Source: Rossellomorea aquimaris
GTDB taxonomy: Bacteria > Bacillota > Bacilli > Bacillales > Bacillaceae_B
Reading direction: 5' to 3'
Assembly: GCF_001877785.1 (NCBI RefSeq)
Contig: NZ_MINN01000117.1
Location: forward strand, 1-64,000
Length of the DNA: 64,000 nt
Positions 23,223-33,846 of the stretch are shown here, piece after piece. Position 1 is the first letter of the stretch, and each line of letters opens with the position of its first letter. The notes beneath the pieces were generated by a model, which was given only the letters and a program-made list of their open reading frames with translations, made no database searches and had not been told where the DNA came from. A program made the translations under genes and the position numbers.

Positions 23223-23239
23223 TGTAAGAAAGTCTGACA
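23223..23239. promoter_or_regulatory. TnrA/GlnR box
   Basis: TGTAAGAAAGTCTGACA fits the consensus TGTNA-N7-TNACA exactly. It lies between the divergent tnrA and fbpA-like genes and could serve either. Confidence 0.85.
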
Positions 23240-23327
23240 AACTTTTCTTCCGTTGGCAGGAAACCTGTCAAAGTCGCTGAAACCAGGCGGGGAAGGTTTT
23301 ACAATACAATCAAAAGGAGTGAATGTT

Positions 23328-23477
23328 ATGCCATTTTTAAGAGAAGCCGTCCAGAAGCAGCGCGAGCATTTTATTCGTCTTCTGGTGAAGAATGGGATTG
23401 CGGAAGGACCGGATTTGGAAAAATGGACGCTCACTGAACTTGTTGCTTTGTATGATAAACATTTTAGGAAGTCTTGA
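23328..23477 (+). CDS. FbpA-like (Fur-regulated basic protein) mini-protein, 49 aa
   Basis: MPFLREAVQKQREHFIRLL...LTELVALYDKHF matches the FbpA family (two predicted helices, basic). In B. subtilis the Fbp proteins are linked to the Fur-dependent iron-sparing response. The open frame extends 25 codons upstream, but AAAAGGAG at 23312 fits only the ATG used here. I see no Fur box nearby; a weak promoter CTGAAA-17-TACAAT (23277-23305) precedes it, and the TnrA box lies further upstream. Role in this organism not known. Confidence 0.75.
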   Translation: MPFLREAVQKQREHFIRLLVKNGIAEGPDLEKWTLTELVALYDKHFRKS

Positions 23478-23542
23478 AGGAAAGACTGGTAGAAAACGGA
23501 TGATGACAGGCTTATGCCAATTCCTGTTGAATCCGCTTTTTT

Positions 23543-23580
23543 TGCAAAAAAAGCCCCGGGATCCGAGTCCCGGGGCTTTA
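23543..23580 (-). terminator. trxB terminator, bidirectional
   Basis: AAAGCCCCGGG...CCCGGGGCTTT: 11-bp GC-rich stem, with TTTTTTTGC on the minus strand (trxB side) and a weaker TTTA on the plus strand (fbpA side). Confidence 0.9.
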
Positions 23581-23584
23581 TCCA

Positions 23585-24595
<1,011 letters not shown>

Positions 24596-24649
24596 TTACT
24601 TGCTATCATTATCCTATAAAATTCAGGGTTGTATCGTCCAAAAATATGC

Positions 24650-26158
24650 TCATGGAAGGTAGTTTTCCACGACGGTGATGTATTTAGTCAGTGTACTCGC
24701 AGAAACACTGTAGCTGTCGCATACCTGCTTCTTTGTCACCTTCTCATTCCTCAGGCGGTTCCACACATAATAGGCAGCCGCCGCGAACGCTTTTGTATTC
24801 TTGAATGTCTCTCGCTCCTTAAGGCCGCGGTAGGCAACCGTGAACCATGTCAGGAACAGGCCGGAATCCACACTCGAGATCGGGTGGTTGGATTCATAGA
24901 GGTGCATGGCGACCTCATGCATATTCTTGATCTCCTGATTCACTTTGATCGAGCTGTTGACGTTTCTGTTCAAAACGTGGGCGAGGTATACCTTTTCCAC
25001 GATCGAAAGCTCCTCGACATCGCAGAAATCGGCATGTGTAAGCACGGATTTCTGGTGCTCCGACACAGCGGTGAGAAAGAGGCCGAACAGTTTTTCTTCT
25101 GTATACTCACTTTGCAGCTTCTTCAGGATCGACGTCACGTGATTCTCAAATCCGGTTGGACGATCTTCATTCCAAGGCTCGCTGCCCTCTTTTTCCGGAT
25201 TGATCTCGACTACCTTCTTCCACGCATTGCGCGCCGTCTGCTCACGGCCGGTTTCATACGCTGAATGGGCCAGCCAGTAATAATAGCTCGCATCCCCTTC
25301 GAAACCGATCTTCTGCAGCGACTTCAGCCATTCAAATGCTTTCTCCGAATGTCCGATCAGTGCAAACGTCGCCCCAAGCTTGAAGCGGTGCTCATGCAGG
25401 AGCGGGCGGACCTTTTCAAGTCCGGCGACCAGTTCATCCAGTTCGTCCTGCCTTTTTTGGTAATAATAAAACACAGCCGTGTTGCAGAGCGCATGCAGAT
25501 TCCCCGGATTCTTCTCCAGCACCTCTTCAAGCGTGGCAGAAGCCTCTTCCACCTCGCCGAGATAAAAATAGGCAAGAGCCAGATTGTTGTAGGCAGACCA
25601 GAATTCCGGGTATTCATCGATCACTTTTTTCAAGGTATCAACAGCCTTCTGGAAATGCCCGGACTCAAGGAGGTCCTTCGCCTTCTCCTGCTGGACGATC
25701 AAATCATCGTGCTCGTAAAGATCTTCCACGGTGAGGTCCGAATCGAGCTCCAGCAGTTCTAGGAGATCTTCGGCATCCTCGGCAAACTCGCCGTGCTCCG
25801 CTTTATCCATATATATGCTCACATGATCATACGCTTCCTTGAACAAACCGAGATGCGCATAATTATTGGCGAGGAAGTAATGACACTCCACCATATACGG
25901 ATCCAGGTTCTTCAGAATTTCATGCAGCAAATCATTCGCACGCTTGAAATCGCCAAGCTCTGTATACACAATCGACAACTGACACGCAATCATCGGTTCT
26001 AGCGGTTCCAATTGAAGCGCTCTATTCAAATATTTTAACGACCGCTTTAGCTCGCGGCGATGATAAGCTTTCATTCCCTTATTGTAGTAATACTCACCTG
26101 TAGGGACAAAAGACAATACCTTGGCTTGCTCACTTCTTAGTTTTGACCCTTTTCTCAT
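24650..26158 (-). CDS. Tetratricopeptide-repeat protein with C-terminal HTH-like segment (YvcD-like)
   Basis: About 502 aa, cytoplasmic, no signal or membrane segment. At least eight TPR-like helical pairs from residue 18 to about 330 (e.g. GEYYYNKGMKAYHRRELKRS, SAYNNLALAYFYLGEVEEA, GNLHALCNTAVFYYYQ). The last 40 residues read VTKKQVCDSYSVSASTLTKYI, which has the spacing of a helix-turn-helix. The start is the ATG 6 nt after GGAGG; a TTG one codon earlier is less well placed. Gene position upstream of trxB matches B. subtilis yvcD. TPRs suggest protein-protein scaffolding; the function is not known. Confidence 0.85.
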   Translation of the reverse strand: MRKGSKLRSEQAKVLSFVPTGEYYYNKGMKAYHRRELKRSLKYLNRALQLEPLEPMIACQLSIVYTELGDFKRANDLLHEILKNLDPYMVECHYFLANNYAHLGLFKEAYDHVSIYMDKAEHGEFAEDAEDLLELLELDSDLTVEDLYEHDDLIVQQEKAKDLLESGHFQKAVDTLKKVIDEYPEFWSAYNNLALAYFYLGEVEEASATLEEVLEKNPGNLHALCNTAVFYYYQKRQDELDELVAGLEKVRPLLHEHRFKLGATFALIGHSEKAFEWLKSLQKIGFEGDASYYYWLAHSAYETGREQTARNAWKKVVEINPEKEGSEPWNEDRPTGFENHVTSILKKLQSEYTEEKLFGLFLTAVSEHQKSVLTHADFCDVEELSIVEKVYLAHVLNRNVNSSIKVNQEIKNMHEVAMHLYESNHPISSVDSGLFLTWFTVAYRGLKERETFKNTKAFAAAAYYVWNRLRNEKVTKKQVCDSYSVSASTLTKYITVVENYLP

Positions 26159-26440
26159 CAAAGTCCTCCGAAACGTTCATAGTATATCCAGGCTCTTTTC
26201 TGCAGACTTTCAGCGGGGCCGGCCGGCTGGGAGTTCCGTTCGTTTGCCGGGGCCGCTTAGTAGTACCTTTGCGGATAGAGCACGATTATTTAAAGTATTA
26301 ATCCTATAACTAAGATAGTATAACACACAACAAAGTTGGACTAAACTACCATATTTTGAGGGGATGGGCGTTTGGTATGGGGTGGGCAGTGTGGATTGAG
26401 GTTTGGTCCAGATGCGATCCGGGTGGAGATTTTTCGACAT

Positions 26441-26561
26441 GAAGGGCGCAATTATTTTTTTGAAAGGGTGAATTAATTGGTTGAAGGGTAGAATCGGGGC
26501 TAGGAAGGGTGTAATTATTTTAGTGAAGGGTGCAATTGTTTGGATGAAGGGCAGAATTAGT
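26441..26561 (+). repeat. Phased 21-bp array, core GAAGGGTGCAATTATTT
   Basis: Units at about 26441 (GAAGGGCGCAATTATTT), 26463, 26483, 26504 (GAAGGGTGTAATTATTT), 26525 (GAAGGGTGCAATTGTTT) and 26546. Six units, mean step 21 bp, with variable intervening bases. Confidence 0.75.
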
Positions 26562-26610
26562 AATAAGATAGTAAGTTGACCCGGAGATCATGCCTGCTGC
26601 CAGGGTGGGT

Positions 26611-26730
26611 TGGCGCAATTAATACGATTCTGGCGCAATAATTGTGAAAGTGGCGCAATTATGATGAAACAGGCGCAATAATTTGGAAAGTTGCGCGATT
26701 ATCTGGATTCCGGCGCAATTATTTAATTGT
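26611..26730 (+). repeat. Phased 20-bp array, core TGGCGCAATWATT
   Basis: Units begin at 26611, 26631, 26651, 26671, 26691 and 26711, exactly 20 bp apart: TGGCGCAATTAA, TGGCGCAATAAT, TGGCGCAATTAT, AGGCGCAATAAT, TTGCGCGATTAT, CGGCGCAATTAT. The last 7-8 bases of each unit are unrelated. Together with the array at 26441 it fills the 730-bp gap between the TPR gene and hisIE, which has no gene. Confidence 0.85.
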
Positions 26731-26837
26731 GGCCATACCCCAATCATTAACTCAATCTATTAATACGCACTCTTCACGAAAGGATCCAGCCCAGCCTGAT
26801 TTCCAAACCGAAAGCTTGTCTTTTTTAATAAAACAAA

Positions 26838-26876
26838 CAAAAAAGAACGAACCTTTAACCAACTAAAGGCCCGTCC
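26838..26876 (-). terminator. his operon terminator
   Basis: Minus strand GGGCCTTTAGTTGGTTAAAGGTTCG followed by TTCTTTTTTG; a 6-bp perfect core stem with extension through mismatches. Ends 16 bp after hisIE. Confidence 0.7.
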
Positions 26877-26891
26877 CTCTATCTATCAACA

Positions 26892-27548
26892 TCACTTATT
26901 ATGACGCTCTACCAACACACCGAGGACTTCCTCAAGAGGCAGTTCCTGTTCGCGCAGCAGTACGAGTACGTGGTAGAACAGGTCTGCGGCTTCCCATTTC
27001 AGTTCTTCGGCGTCCCTGTTTTTTGCGGCGATGATGACTTCTGACGCTTCTTCGCCGACTTTTTTCAGGATCTTGTCGACTCCCTCTTCAAACAGATAAG
27101 TCGTATAGGCGCCTTCCGGACGCTCTTTCTCGCGGTCGGCGATCAGCTTCTCAAGGGTCAGGAGGATGTTTTCCTTTGAAGCGGACGCATGATCCGAACC
27201 TACCGAATCAGACGCCCCTCCGAACACCCGCTCATGAAAACAGCTCTCCTCCCCCTTATGGCACGCCGGTCCTTTTTTATCGACAAGGACAAGCAGTGCG
27301 TCTTTGTCGCAGTCCCACACGATGCTTTTCACCGTCTGCGTATTTCCGCTTGTTTCGCCTTTATGCCAGAGTTCCTGGCGGGAGCGGGAGTAGAACCATG
27401 TTTCCCCCGTTTCCAGGGTCCGCGCAAGCGATGTTTCGTTCATATAGGCAAGGGTCAGGACTTCCTTCGTTTCGGCATCCTGTACGATTGCCGGCACAAG
27501 TCCTTTTTCGTCGTATTTCACGTCACTTATCCAATCGTTGTTCGTCAT
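26892..27548 (-). CDS. hisIE: Bifunctional phosphoribosyl-AMP cyclohydrolase / phosphoribosyl-ATP pyrophosphatase
   Basis: Catalyses steps 2 and 3 of histidine synthesis. 218 aa fusion: HisI domain (about 1-115) with [18 protein letters not shown], metal-binding [10 protein letters not shown] and the Cys pair [12 protein letters not shown]; HisE domain (about 125-218) with the MazG-like helices [22 protein letters not shown] and [13 protein letters not shown]. Last gene of the operon; its start overlaps the hisF stop by 4 bp. Confidence 0.97.
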   Translation of the reverse strand: MTNNDWISDVKYDEKGLVPAIVQDAETKEVLTLAYMNETSLARTLETGETWFYSRSRQELWHKGETSGNTQTVKSIVWDCDKDALLVLVDKKGPACHKGEESCFHERVFGGASDSVGSDHASASKENILLTLEKLIADREKERPEGAYTTYLFEEGVDKILKKVGEEASEVIIAAKNRDAEELKWEAADLFYHVLVLLREQELPLEEVLGVLVERHNK

Positions 27549-28303
27549 CGTACATGCACCTCCTGCTCTTTCAAATAGCTCTTCACTTCTTCGACACTTG
27601 TTTCTTTATAGTGGAAAATCGATGCTGCAAGGGCCGCATCTGCTTTTCCATCCGTGAATACTTCTTTAAAATGTTCTGAGTTGCCGGCTCCGCCCGAAGC
27701 GATCACCGGAATCGAGACGGCTTCGCTCACCACGCGGGTCAACGCCACATTGAAGCCTTTTTTCTCACCGTCGCTGTCCATCGATGTCAGCAGGATTTCG
27801 CCTGCTCCCAGTTCTTCAACCTGCTTGGCCCATTCGATTGCATCCAGCTCGCGGAGCTTCCGGCCGCCGTGGGTGTAGACTTTCCAGCTGCCGCTTTCTT
27901 CATCGTACTTGGCATCGATTGCGACGACGATGCACTGGGAGCCGAAATACCGGGCGCCTTCGCGGACGAGTTCGGGCCGCAGGACGGCTGCCGTGTTCAG
28001 GGAAACCTTGTCGGCACCGGCTCTCAAGATAGCTTTCATATCTTCGACGGCATTGATCCCGCCGCCGACCGTGAACGGGATGGCGAGTTCCGCCGCTACA
28101 TGGCGGACAACCTCGACCATCGTTTTCCGGCCTTCATGGGATGCTGATATATCTAAAAAAACAAGCTCGTCCGCACCTTGTTCATCGTATACTTTTGCCA
28201 GTTCGACGGGATCTCCGGCATCTCTCAGCTCTACGAATTGAACGCCTTTTACGACACGGCCGTCTTTTACATCCAGGCAGGGAATGATCCGTTTCGTCAG
28301 CAT
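27545..28303 (-). CDS. hisF: Imidazole glycerol phosphate synthase, cyclase subunit HisF
   Basis: With HisH it converts PRFAR plus ammonia into imidazole glycerol phosphate and AICAR. 252 aa TIM barrel starting [20 protein letters not shown], with catalytic Asp in CLDV (11) and Asp in LLTSMDSDG (about 130), and the phosphate site VGGGIN and ASGGAG. The open frame extends 22 codons upstream, but those overlap hisA; the true ATG overlaps the hisA stop by 7 bp. Confidence 0.98.
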   Translation of the reverse strand: MLTKRIIPCLDVKDGRVVKGVQFVELRDAGDPVELAKVYDEQGADELVFLDISASHEGRKTMVEVVRHVAAELAIPFTVGGGINAVEDMKAILRAGADKVSLNTAAVLRPELVREGARYFGSQCIVVAIDAKYDEESGSWKVYTHGGRKLRELDAIEWAKQVEELGAGEILLTSMDSDGEKKGFNVALTRVVSEAVSIPVIASGGAGNSEHFKEVFTDGKADAALAASIFHYKETSVEEVKSYLKEQEVHVR

Positions 28304-29037
28304 GAGCCCTTCACCTCTTCCAGTGCCTCGGTTACTGTGAACTTGCCGGTATAGAGGGACTTGCCGCAAATCGCACCGGACACTCCCTGGTCACAGTATT
28401 TTTTAAGGGCAGCAAGGTCTTCCAACGAACTCACGCCGCCGGATGCGATTACCGATTTGCCCGTTTCCCTGGCAAGCTCGGCTACCGCTTCGATGTTCGG
28501 CCCCGAAAGCATGCCGTCCGTTGCGATGTCGGTGAAAATGAATGTCTCCGCACCTGCTTCGGCCAGTTCTTTTCCGAGGTCGACCGCCTTCAGGGAGGAC
28601 GTTTCGACCCAGCCGTGCGTCGCGACATAGCCGTCTTTGGCGTCCAGTCCGATGGCGATCTTTTCGCCTCCGTACTTAGCAAGCCATTCCTTCACAAGCT
28701 CCGTGTTAGACACGGCGATACTGCCGATGATCACGCGGTCCACGCCGCGATTCAGATAATGTTCGATGTCTTCCGCAGAACGGATCCCGCCGCCGATCTG
28801 AACCTTCGCATCGAGCTTTTCAGCCACCGCAAGGACAAATTCATCATTGATGCGGGAACCTTCCTTGGCGCCGTCCAGGTCGACCATGTGGATCCACTCC
28901 GCGCCTTCATCCGCGAATTTTTTTGCCATATCGAAAGGAGAATCGCCGTATACCGTCTCCTGATTGTAATCACCCTGGATCAACCGTACACATTTTCCGC
29001 CGCGCATATCGATCGCGGGATAGATTGTAAAACTCAT
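28297..29037 (-). CDS. hisA: ProFAR isomerase HisA
   Basis: Isomerises ProFAR to PRFAR (step 4 of histidine synthesis). 246 aa TIM barrel; catalytic Asp8 in [14 protein letters not shown] and Asp in FTDIATDGM (about 130), phosphate-binding QIGGGIRS and ASGGVSS. ATGA overlap of 4 bp with the hisH stop. Confidence 0.98.
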   Translation of the reverse strand: MSFTIYPAIDMRGGKCVRLIQGDYNQETVYGDSPFDMAKKFADEGAEWIHMVDLDGAKEGSRINDEFVLAVAEKLDAKVQIGGGIRSAEDIEHYLNRGVDRVIIGSIAVSNTELVKEWLAKYGGEKIAIGLDAKDGYVATHGWVETSSLKAVDLGKELAEAGAETFIFTDIATDGMLSGPNIEAVAELARETGKSVIASGGVSSLEDLAALKKYCDQGVSGAICGKSLYTGKFTVTEALEEVKGSC

Positions 29038-29672
29038 GATACTGCCTCCGATTCTTTCACTTTCCTTGTGAAGTTTTCCAGCAGCTGCATGCCCAGCTGC
29101 CCGCTTTTCTCGGGATGGAACTGCATGCCGTATATGTTTTCCCTGCTGACCACCGCCGGGATTTCAACCCCTGCATAGTCCGCCGCCGCGGTCAGGACCT
29201 CTTCCGATCCTTCTACATAATAGGAATGGACGAAGTAAACGTATCCTTCCTCCAAGCCTTCGAGAAGGGCAGAGTCTTTTTTAAACGATAGATGATTCCA
29301 GCCCATATGGGGGACCTTGTATTCGTTCCCTTCTGAATCCTTTTTCGGAATATGGACGACTTCCCCCGGAAGCAGTGCGAGTCCCGCTGTGCTGCCGTTC
29401 TCTTCACTTTTTTCAAAAAGAAGCTGCATCCCGAGGCAGATGCCGAGCAGCGGCTTTCCGCTTTCGGCAAAGGTCAGGATCGTTTCTTTCAGATGCGTCG
29501 ACTCAAGGAGATTCATCGCATCCTTGTAGGCGCCGACCCCCGGGAGGATCAGACCGTCCGCCTCCAGCAGTTTCCCGCGGTCGTCACTGATAAAATAAGG
29601 GACGTTCAGCCGCTCGAGGGCTTTGCTGACTGAAAACAGATTTCCCATTCCGTAATCTGCGATGCCGATCAT
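29034..29672 (-). CDS. hisH: Imidazole glycerol phosphate synthase, glutaminase subunit HisH
   Basis: Class I glutamine amidotransferase feeding ammonia to HisF. 212 aa; nucleophile Cys in [10 protein letters not shown] (about 78) and the His-x-Glu pair in FHPEKSG (about 188-190). Three bases separate it from hisB. Confidence 0.98.
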   Translation of the reverse strand: MIGIADYGMGNLFSVSKALERLNVPYFISDDRGKLLEADGLILPGVGAYKDAMNLLESTHLKETILTFAESGKPLLGICLGMQLLFEKSEENGSTAGLALLPGEVVHIPKKDSEGNEYKVPHMGWNHLSFKKDSALLEGLEEGYVYFVHSYYVEGSEEVLTAAADYAGVEIPAVVSRENIYGMQFHPEKSGQLGMQLLENFTRKVKESEAVS

Positions 29673-29675
29673 GGT

Positions 29676-30263
29676 CTACAACATCCCCTTTGTGGAAGGA
29701 ATCCCTTTGACCCGCGGGTCTATGGTCGTCGCTTCATCGAGCGCACGGCCGAGTGCCTTGAAGATCGCCTCGATGATGTGGTGGGTGTTGTGTCCGTAGT
29801 GAACGATGACGTGCAGGTTCATCCTTGCTTCAAGCGCCAGCTTCCACAGGAATTCGTGGACGTTTTCCGTATCGAATGTCCCGACCTTCTGACTTGGAAG
29901 CTCTGCCCTGAATTCAAGATGCGGACGGTTGCTGAGGTCGACGACGACAGTTGCGAGTGCCTCATCCATCGGCACCATCGCAGAACCGTAGCGTTTGATG
30001 CCTTTTTTATCGCCGAGCGCCTTCACGAGCGCCTGTCCGAGGCAGATCCCGATATCTTCCGTCGTATGGTGGTCATCCACCTCCGTGTCGCCTTTCGCAC
30101 CGATTTTACAGTCGAACTGTCCGTGTTTGGTGAACAGGTCTAGCATATGACTCATGAACGGCACACCCGTCTCAATCTCCGAATTTCCTTCCCCGTCAAT
30201 CCCGAAACTCAAACGAATATCCGTTTCATTCGTCTTCCTCACAATCTCCGCTCTTCTTTCCAT
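29676..30263 (-). CDS. hisB: Imidazoleglycerol-phosphate dehydratase HisB
   Basis: Dehydrates imidazole glycerol phosphate (Mn-dependent). 195 aa monofunctional form, without the histidinol phosphatase domain found in enterics; metal-binding DDHHTTEDIGICLGQ and GHNTHHIIEAIFKALGRAL. A histidinol-phosphate phosphatase and HisC-type aminotransferase are not in this operon and must be encoded elsewhere. Confidence 0.98.
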   Translation of the reverse strand: MERRAEIVRKTNETDIRLSFGIDGEGNSEIETGVPFMSHMLDLFTKHGQFDCKIGAKGDTEVDDHHTTEDIGICLGQALVKALGDKKGIKRYGSAMVPMDEALATVVVDLSNRPHLEFRAELPSQKVGTFDTENVHEFLWKLALEARMNLHVIVHYGHNTHHIIEAIFKALGRALDEATTIDPRVKGIPSTKGML

Positions 30264-30295
30264 CGCTGCTTCACTCCTTTAAAATACCGGGGACT

Positions 30296-31570
30296 TCAGC
30301 CCCTCTTGTTGAATCGTATCTCGACTGCACGTGCGTGGGCTTCGAGTCCTTCGAGCCGCGCAAATGCCGCGATTTTATCTCCATTCTCCCTCAGCGCTTT
30401 TTCGCTGTAGGAGATGATGCTTGATTTTTTCATGAATTCATCGACGTTCAGGGGACTTGAGAATCGTGCCGTCCCGTTTGTCGGCAGAACGTGATTCGGC
30501 CCTGCAAAATAATCCCCGACAGGCTCCGAGCTGTACCGGCCCAGGAATATCGCGCCGGCGTGGCGGATGCCCGCCATCGTTTCAAACGGATCCGCCGTCA
30601 GGATTTCAAGATGCTCCGGTGCCAGATTGTTGACAAGATCCACGGCCTTCTCCAGATCCTGCGTGACATAGATGGCACCGTAGTCGCTGATTGACCTGCG
30701 GGCGATGTCTTCCCTTGGCAGCGTCGATAATTGACGCTCCACTTCCCTCGATACTTCTTCAGCCAGTTCTTCAGACGTCGTCACGAGGACTGCGGATGCG
30801 AGAGTATCATGCTCCGCCTGCGATAACAGATCAGCCGCTATTTCATCCCCATGCTGATTGCCGTCCGCGAGCACGACGATTTCACTCGGTCCCGCAATCA
30901 TATCGATATCGACGTCTCCGAACACTTCCCGTTTGGCAAGCGCCACGAAGATGTTCCCCGGACCCGTGATTTTATCAACCGGTGAAATCGTCTCCGTCCC
31001 GTATGCGAGAGCGGCTACTGCCTGCGCCCCGCCGACTTTGTAGATCTCTTCCACTCCGGCGATTTTTGCCGCGACCAGGACACCGGCAGACAATTTGCCG
31101 TCTTTTCCGGGAGGCGAGACCATCGTGATCCGGCCGACCCCGGCGACTTTTGCCGGCAGCACGTTCATGAGCACGGATGAGGGATAAGCCGCTGTTCCGC
31201 CTGGCACATAGACCCCGACCGAATCAAGCGGGGTCAGCTTCTGGCCGAGCATCGTACCGTCCGGCCTGGTTGTGAACCAGGAGGACTGCTTCTGCTTTTC
31301 GTGGAAGTCGCGGATATTGTCCGCCGCTTCCTGGATCACCTTGATCATCCCGGTGTCCATTTCGGCAAACGCGTCTGCGATTTCCACTTCGGATACCTTG
31401 AGTTCTTCTATTAAAACTCCGTCAAACTTTTCCGTGAGCTCCCTCAGGGACGCATCCCCTTTTTCACGGACGGAGGCGATGATTTCTTTCACGGCCTTTC
31501 GCTGTTCTTCGGTTCCGCTGTCGACCGAGCGCTTAATCGACGCTTCTTCGACCTCTTTGATAATCTTCAT
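30296..31570 (-). CDS. hisD: Histidinol dehydrogenase
   Basis: Zn enzyme that oxidises histidinol to histidine in two NAD-dependent steps. 424 aa; signature [17 protein letters not shown], Zn/base residues in SQAEHD (about 258-263) and GPNHVLPT (about 362-369). A GTG three codons upstream is an alternative start; GGTGG immediately before the ATG supports the start used. An R3 repeat of about 180 bp separates it from hisG, the only large gap in the operon. Confidence 0.97.
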   Translation of the reverse strand: MKIIKEVEEASIKRSVDSGTEEQRKAVKEIIASVREKGDASLRELTEKFDGVLIEELKVSEVEIADAFAEMDTGMIKVIQEAADNIRDFHEKQKQSSWFTTRPDGTMLGQKLTPLDSVGVYVPGGTAAYPSSVLMNVLPAKVAGVGRITMVSPPGKDGKLSAGVLVAAKIAGVEEIYKVGGAQAVAALAYGTETISPVDKITGPGNIFVALAKREVFGDVDIDMIAGPSEIVVLADGNQHGDEIAADLLSQAEHDTLASAVLVTTSEELAEEVSREVERQLSTLPREDIARRSISDYGAIYVTQDLEKAVDLVNNLAPEHLEILTADPFETMAGIRHAGAIFLGRYSSEPVGDYFAGPNHVLPTNGTARFSSPLNVDEFMKKSSIISYSEKALRENGDKIAAFARLEGLEAHARAVEIRFNKRG

Positions 31571-31593
31571 GTATTCCACCAGCCTTTTTGATG

Positions 31594-31772
31594 AAGCTCT
31601 TTTCGCATATTTTGTTGCTATACAGACAAGAAAATACCGTACTTGGGTATTTTCAGATTGCCCGTCCGCCTCTAGTTTAAACTTGAGTTCGAAAAGAGCA
31701 CGTCCACCAAAAGCTCAATTCAGGTTACAAGCCTATTTAGAAAAGCAACAATCTTTTAGAAAACAGCCTTGA
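31594..31772 (+). repeat. R3 element copy A (between hisG and hisD)
   Basis: R3 runs from AGCTCTTTTCG to AACAGCCTT and contains GAAAATACCG, TTGGGTATTTTC and CGAAAAGAGC. The parts AGCTCTTTTCG and CGAAAAGAGC are inverted copies. Related copies are at 38594-38732 and 42872-43023. Confidence 0.75.
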
Positions 31773-31788
31773 TTAAAAAAGTTCTCCC

Positions 31789-32415
31789 TCAACCTTCGAT
31801 GATGCGTGTCAGCCTTGCCACCAAATCTTCTATTTTCTCATCCTTCATCCTGTAGCTGACCGGGTTCACGATCAGGCGAGAAGTGATATCCACAATTGTT
31901 TCGTATTCCACGAGTCCGTTTTCCTTCAGCGTCCTGCCGGTCGACACAATGTCCACGATCCTATCGGCGAGGCCGATGAGGGGGGCCAGTTCGATCGAGC
32001 CGTTGAGCTTGATGATCTCCACCTGCTCACCCTGCTCCCGGAAGTAGGAAGAGGCCACGTTCGGATACTTGGTCGCGATCTTCGGTGCCACATCGCTCAT
32101 CTTCGTACCGGGCAGCCCGGCAACGGCGAGGTAGCAGCCGCTGATTTTAAGATCGAGCAGTTCGTACACGTCCCGCTCTTCTTCAAGCATCACGTCTTTT
32201 CCGGCGATCCCGAGATCCGCGACACCGTGCTCCACGTACGTCGGAACATCCATCGGCTTTGCGAGGATGAAGCGAAGATCTTCCTGCGGCACTTCGATGA
32301 TCAGTTTTCTGGAGTCATCGAATTCCGGCGGCAGGTCGTAGTCCGCTTTTCGTAAAAGTTCGACCGCTTCTTCAAAAATCCTGCCTTTAGGCATCGCAAT
32401 CGTCAAGCTGCTCAT
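31789..32415 (-). CDS. hisG: ATP phosphoribosyltransferase, catalytic short form HisG
   Basis: First committed step: ATP + PRPP to phosphoribosyl-ATP. 208 aa, the short form lacking the C-terminal regulatory domain, hence dependent on HisZ. Contains [14 protein letters not shown], the [13 protein letters not shown] segment and the PRPP loop [15 protein letters not shown]. Its ATG overlaps the hisZ stop by 4 bp, consistent with an obligate HisG-HisZ complex. Confidence 0.98.
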   Translation of the reverse strand: MSSLTIAMPKGRIFEEAVELLRKADYDLPPEFDDSRKLIIEVPQEDLRFILAKPMDVPTYVEHGVADLGIAGKDVMLEEERDVYELLDLKISGCYLAVAGLPGTKMSDVAPKIATKYPNVASSYFREQGEQVEIIKLNGSIELAPLIGLADRIVDIVSTGRTLKENGLVEYETIVDITSRLIVNPVSYRMKDEKIEDLVARLTRIIEG

Positions 32416-33605
32416 CGTTTCTCACCGCCATTTCCGTTCGAGTCACGGCCCACTACAAAATGTACATTGCTGAAGCCTTTCGTGAATTCATCGACGTCAC
32501 CGACACCTTTCCAGTTCTGGAGGACGACTTCCTTCCCTTCATCCCTCAGCTCTGATGCGAGCGTGATCGCTTCTTTCCTGCGTTCGTCGCTGAACAGGAC
32601 GCACTCCTGCTCGGAGGACGTCAATTCGACCTTCATCGCTTCAAGTACATAGTCAAGGCGCAGGCCGAATCCGGTCGCACCGGATGTCTTGCCGAATTTT
32701 TCAAGGAGCTTGTCGTATCTGCCTCCGTTGCCGATCGCAAATCCGACATGCTCGCCGTACACTTCGAACAGGATGCCGGAGTAGTAGCTCATATGGCTGA
32801 CGAGGCTGAGGTCGAATTTGATGTACTGATCCACGCCGTAGTCTTTTAAGATGCTCCATAATTCCTTCAGCTGTTCAAGCGCATGGAGTCCTTTTTCACC
32901 TTCCAAAAGGGAATGGGCCTCGGCGAATACATTGTCGGATCCCCTCAGTTTCAGGAAGCTGAACAGCCGCTGCTTGTCGATGGAGGATAGGGTCAGCTCA
33001 TTGACATGCTTGCGGTACCCCACATAATTTTTTTCATAAAGGAATCTTCTCAGCGTCTCGGCCCTTTCCTCGGTCCCGACGATCTGGGTGAAGAGTTCCT
33101 GTACAAAGCCGATATGGCCAATCGATATCTTGAAATTGTCGAGTCCCGCTTCCTTCAGGACGGACACCATCAGGGCAATGACTTCGGCGTCAGCGCTGAC
33201 AGAGTCATCCCCGATGCATTCGATGCCGACCTGTTCGAATTCCGCCGGCCGTCCGCCTTCGCGCTGCTGTGCGCGGAAGACGCTGTTCGAATAGGCGAGC
33301 CTTAGCGGCGCCTGATCCTTGAGGAGTTTCGATGCTGCGATTCTGGCGATCGGAGCCGTCATATCCGGTCTGAGGACAAGCGTGTGGCCCTGCTGATCGA
33401 GCAGTTTGAACAGCTGCTGATCGAGGATTGCAGACGCTTCTCCCACCGTTTCGTAGTATTCAAGCGACGGCGTCTCGATGAATTTGTAGCCCCAACGCTT
33501 CATCGCACCTTCCATTTTCTTTTTCGTGCGGTCTTTTATTTCATATAAGTCAGGGAATGTGTCTCTCATTCCCAACGGCTTCTCAAACATGAATAGCTTC
33601 GTCAT
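32412..33605 (-). CDS. hisZ: ATP phosphoribosyltransferase regulatory subunit HisZ
   Basis: Histidyl-tRNA-synthetase-like protein that lacks tRNA charging but activates short HisG and mediates feedback inhibition by histidine. 397 aa; class II motifs [14 protein letters not shown] (motif 2 region) and [20 protein letters not shown] six codons upstream also opens the frame, but AAGGTGG sits 5-6 nt from the ATG used. First gene of the operon. Confidence 0.95.
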   Translation of the reverse strand: MTKLFMFEKPLGMRDTFPDLYEIKDRTKKKMEGAMKRWGYKFIETPSLEYYETVGEASAILDQQLFKLLDQQGHTLVLRPDMTAPIARIAASKLLKDQAPLRLAYSNSVFRAQQREGGRPAEFEQVGIECIGDDSVSADAEVIALMVSVLKEAGLDNFKISIGHIGFVQELFTQIVGTEERAETLRRFLYEKNYVGYRKHVNELTLSSIDKQRLFSFLKLRGSDNVFAEAHSLLEGEKGLHALEQLKELWSILKDYGVDQYIKFDLSLVSHMSYYSGILFEVYGEHVGFAIGNGGRYDKLLEKFGKTSGATGFGLRLDYVLEAMKVELTSSEQECVLFSDERRKEAITLASELRDEGKEVVLQNWKGVGDVDEFTKGFSNVHFVVGRDSNGNGGEKR

Positions 33606-33727
33606 AAGAACCACCTTCGGCAAATTGAATATTGATTTATTTTCCCCTATGGAATGAGGATTACTAATAGTTGATTATTCGGAAATCCTTTAGTTCGCTA
33701 ATGTGCTAATAAAATAAAGTTATAAGT

Positions 33728-33756
33728 AGTGTAGCTTTTCTTGTTTTATTCGTCAA
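33728..33756 (-). promoter_or_regulatory. Candidate promoter of the his operon
   Basis: -35 TTGACG, 17-bp spacer, -10 TACACT on the minus strand, about 120 bp before hisZ. No T-box or terminator-type leader is seen between it and hisZ. Confidence 0.5.
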
Positions 33757-33846
33757 CCGTTAAAAGAGGATTTTGTCGATGTGGATGGAGATCGTGATGA
33801 TGGGTTGCCGGGAAAATTCGACAAGAAGCACTTTTACAGGAAAATC

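Noticed and set aside
26195..26275. GC-rich imperfect hairpin upstream of the TPR gene
   Set aside because: Stem AGCGGGGCCGGC/GCCGGGGCCGCT has a central mismatch and no T-run; no recognised RNA family.
33606..33760. T-box leader for the his operon
   Set aside because: No T-box sequence (GGTGGNACCGCG) or specifier-like structure found upstream of hisZ.
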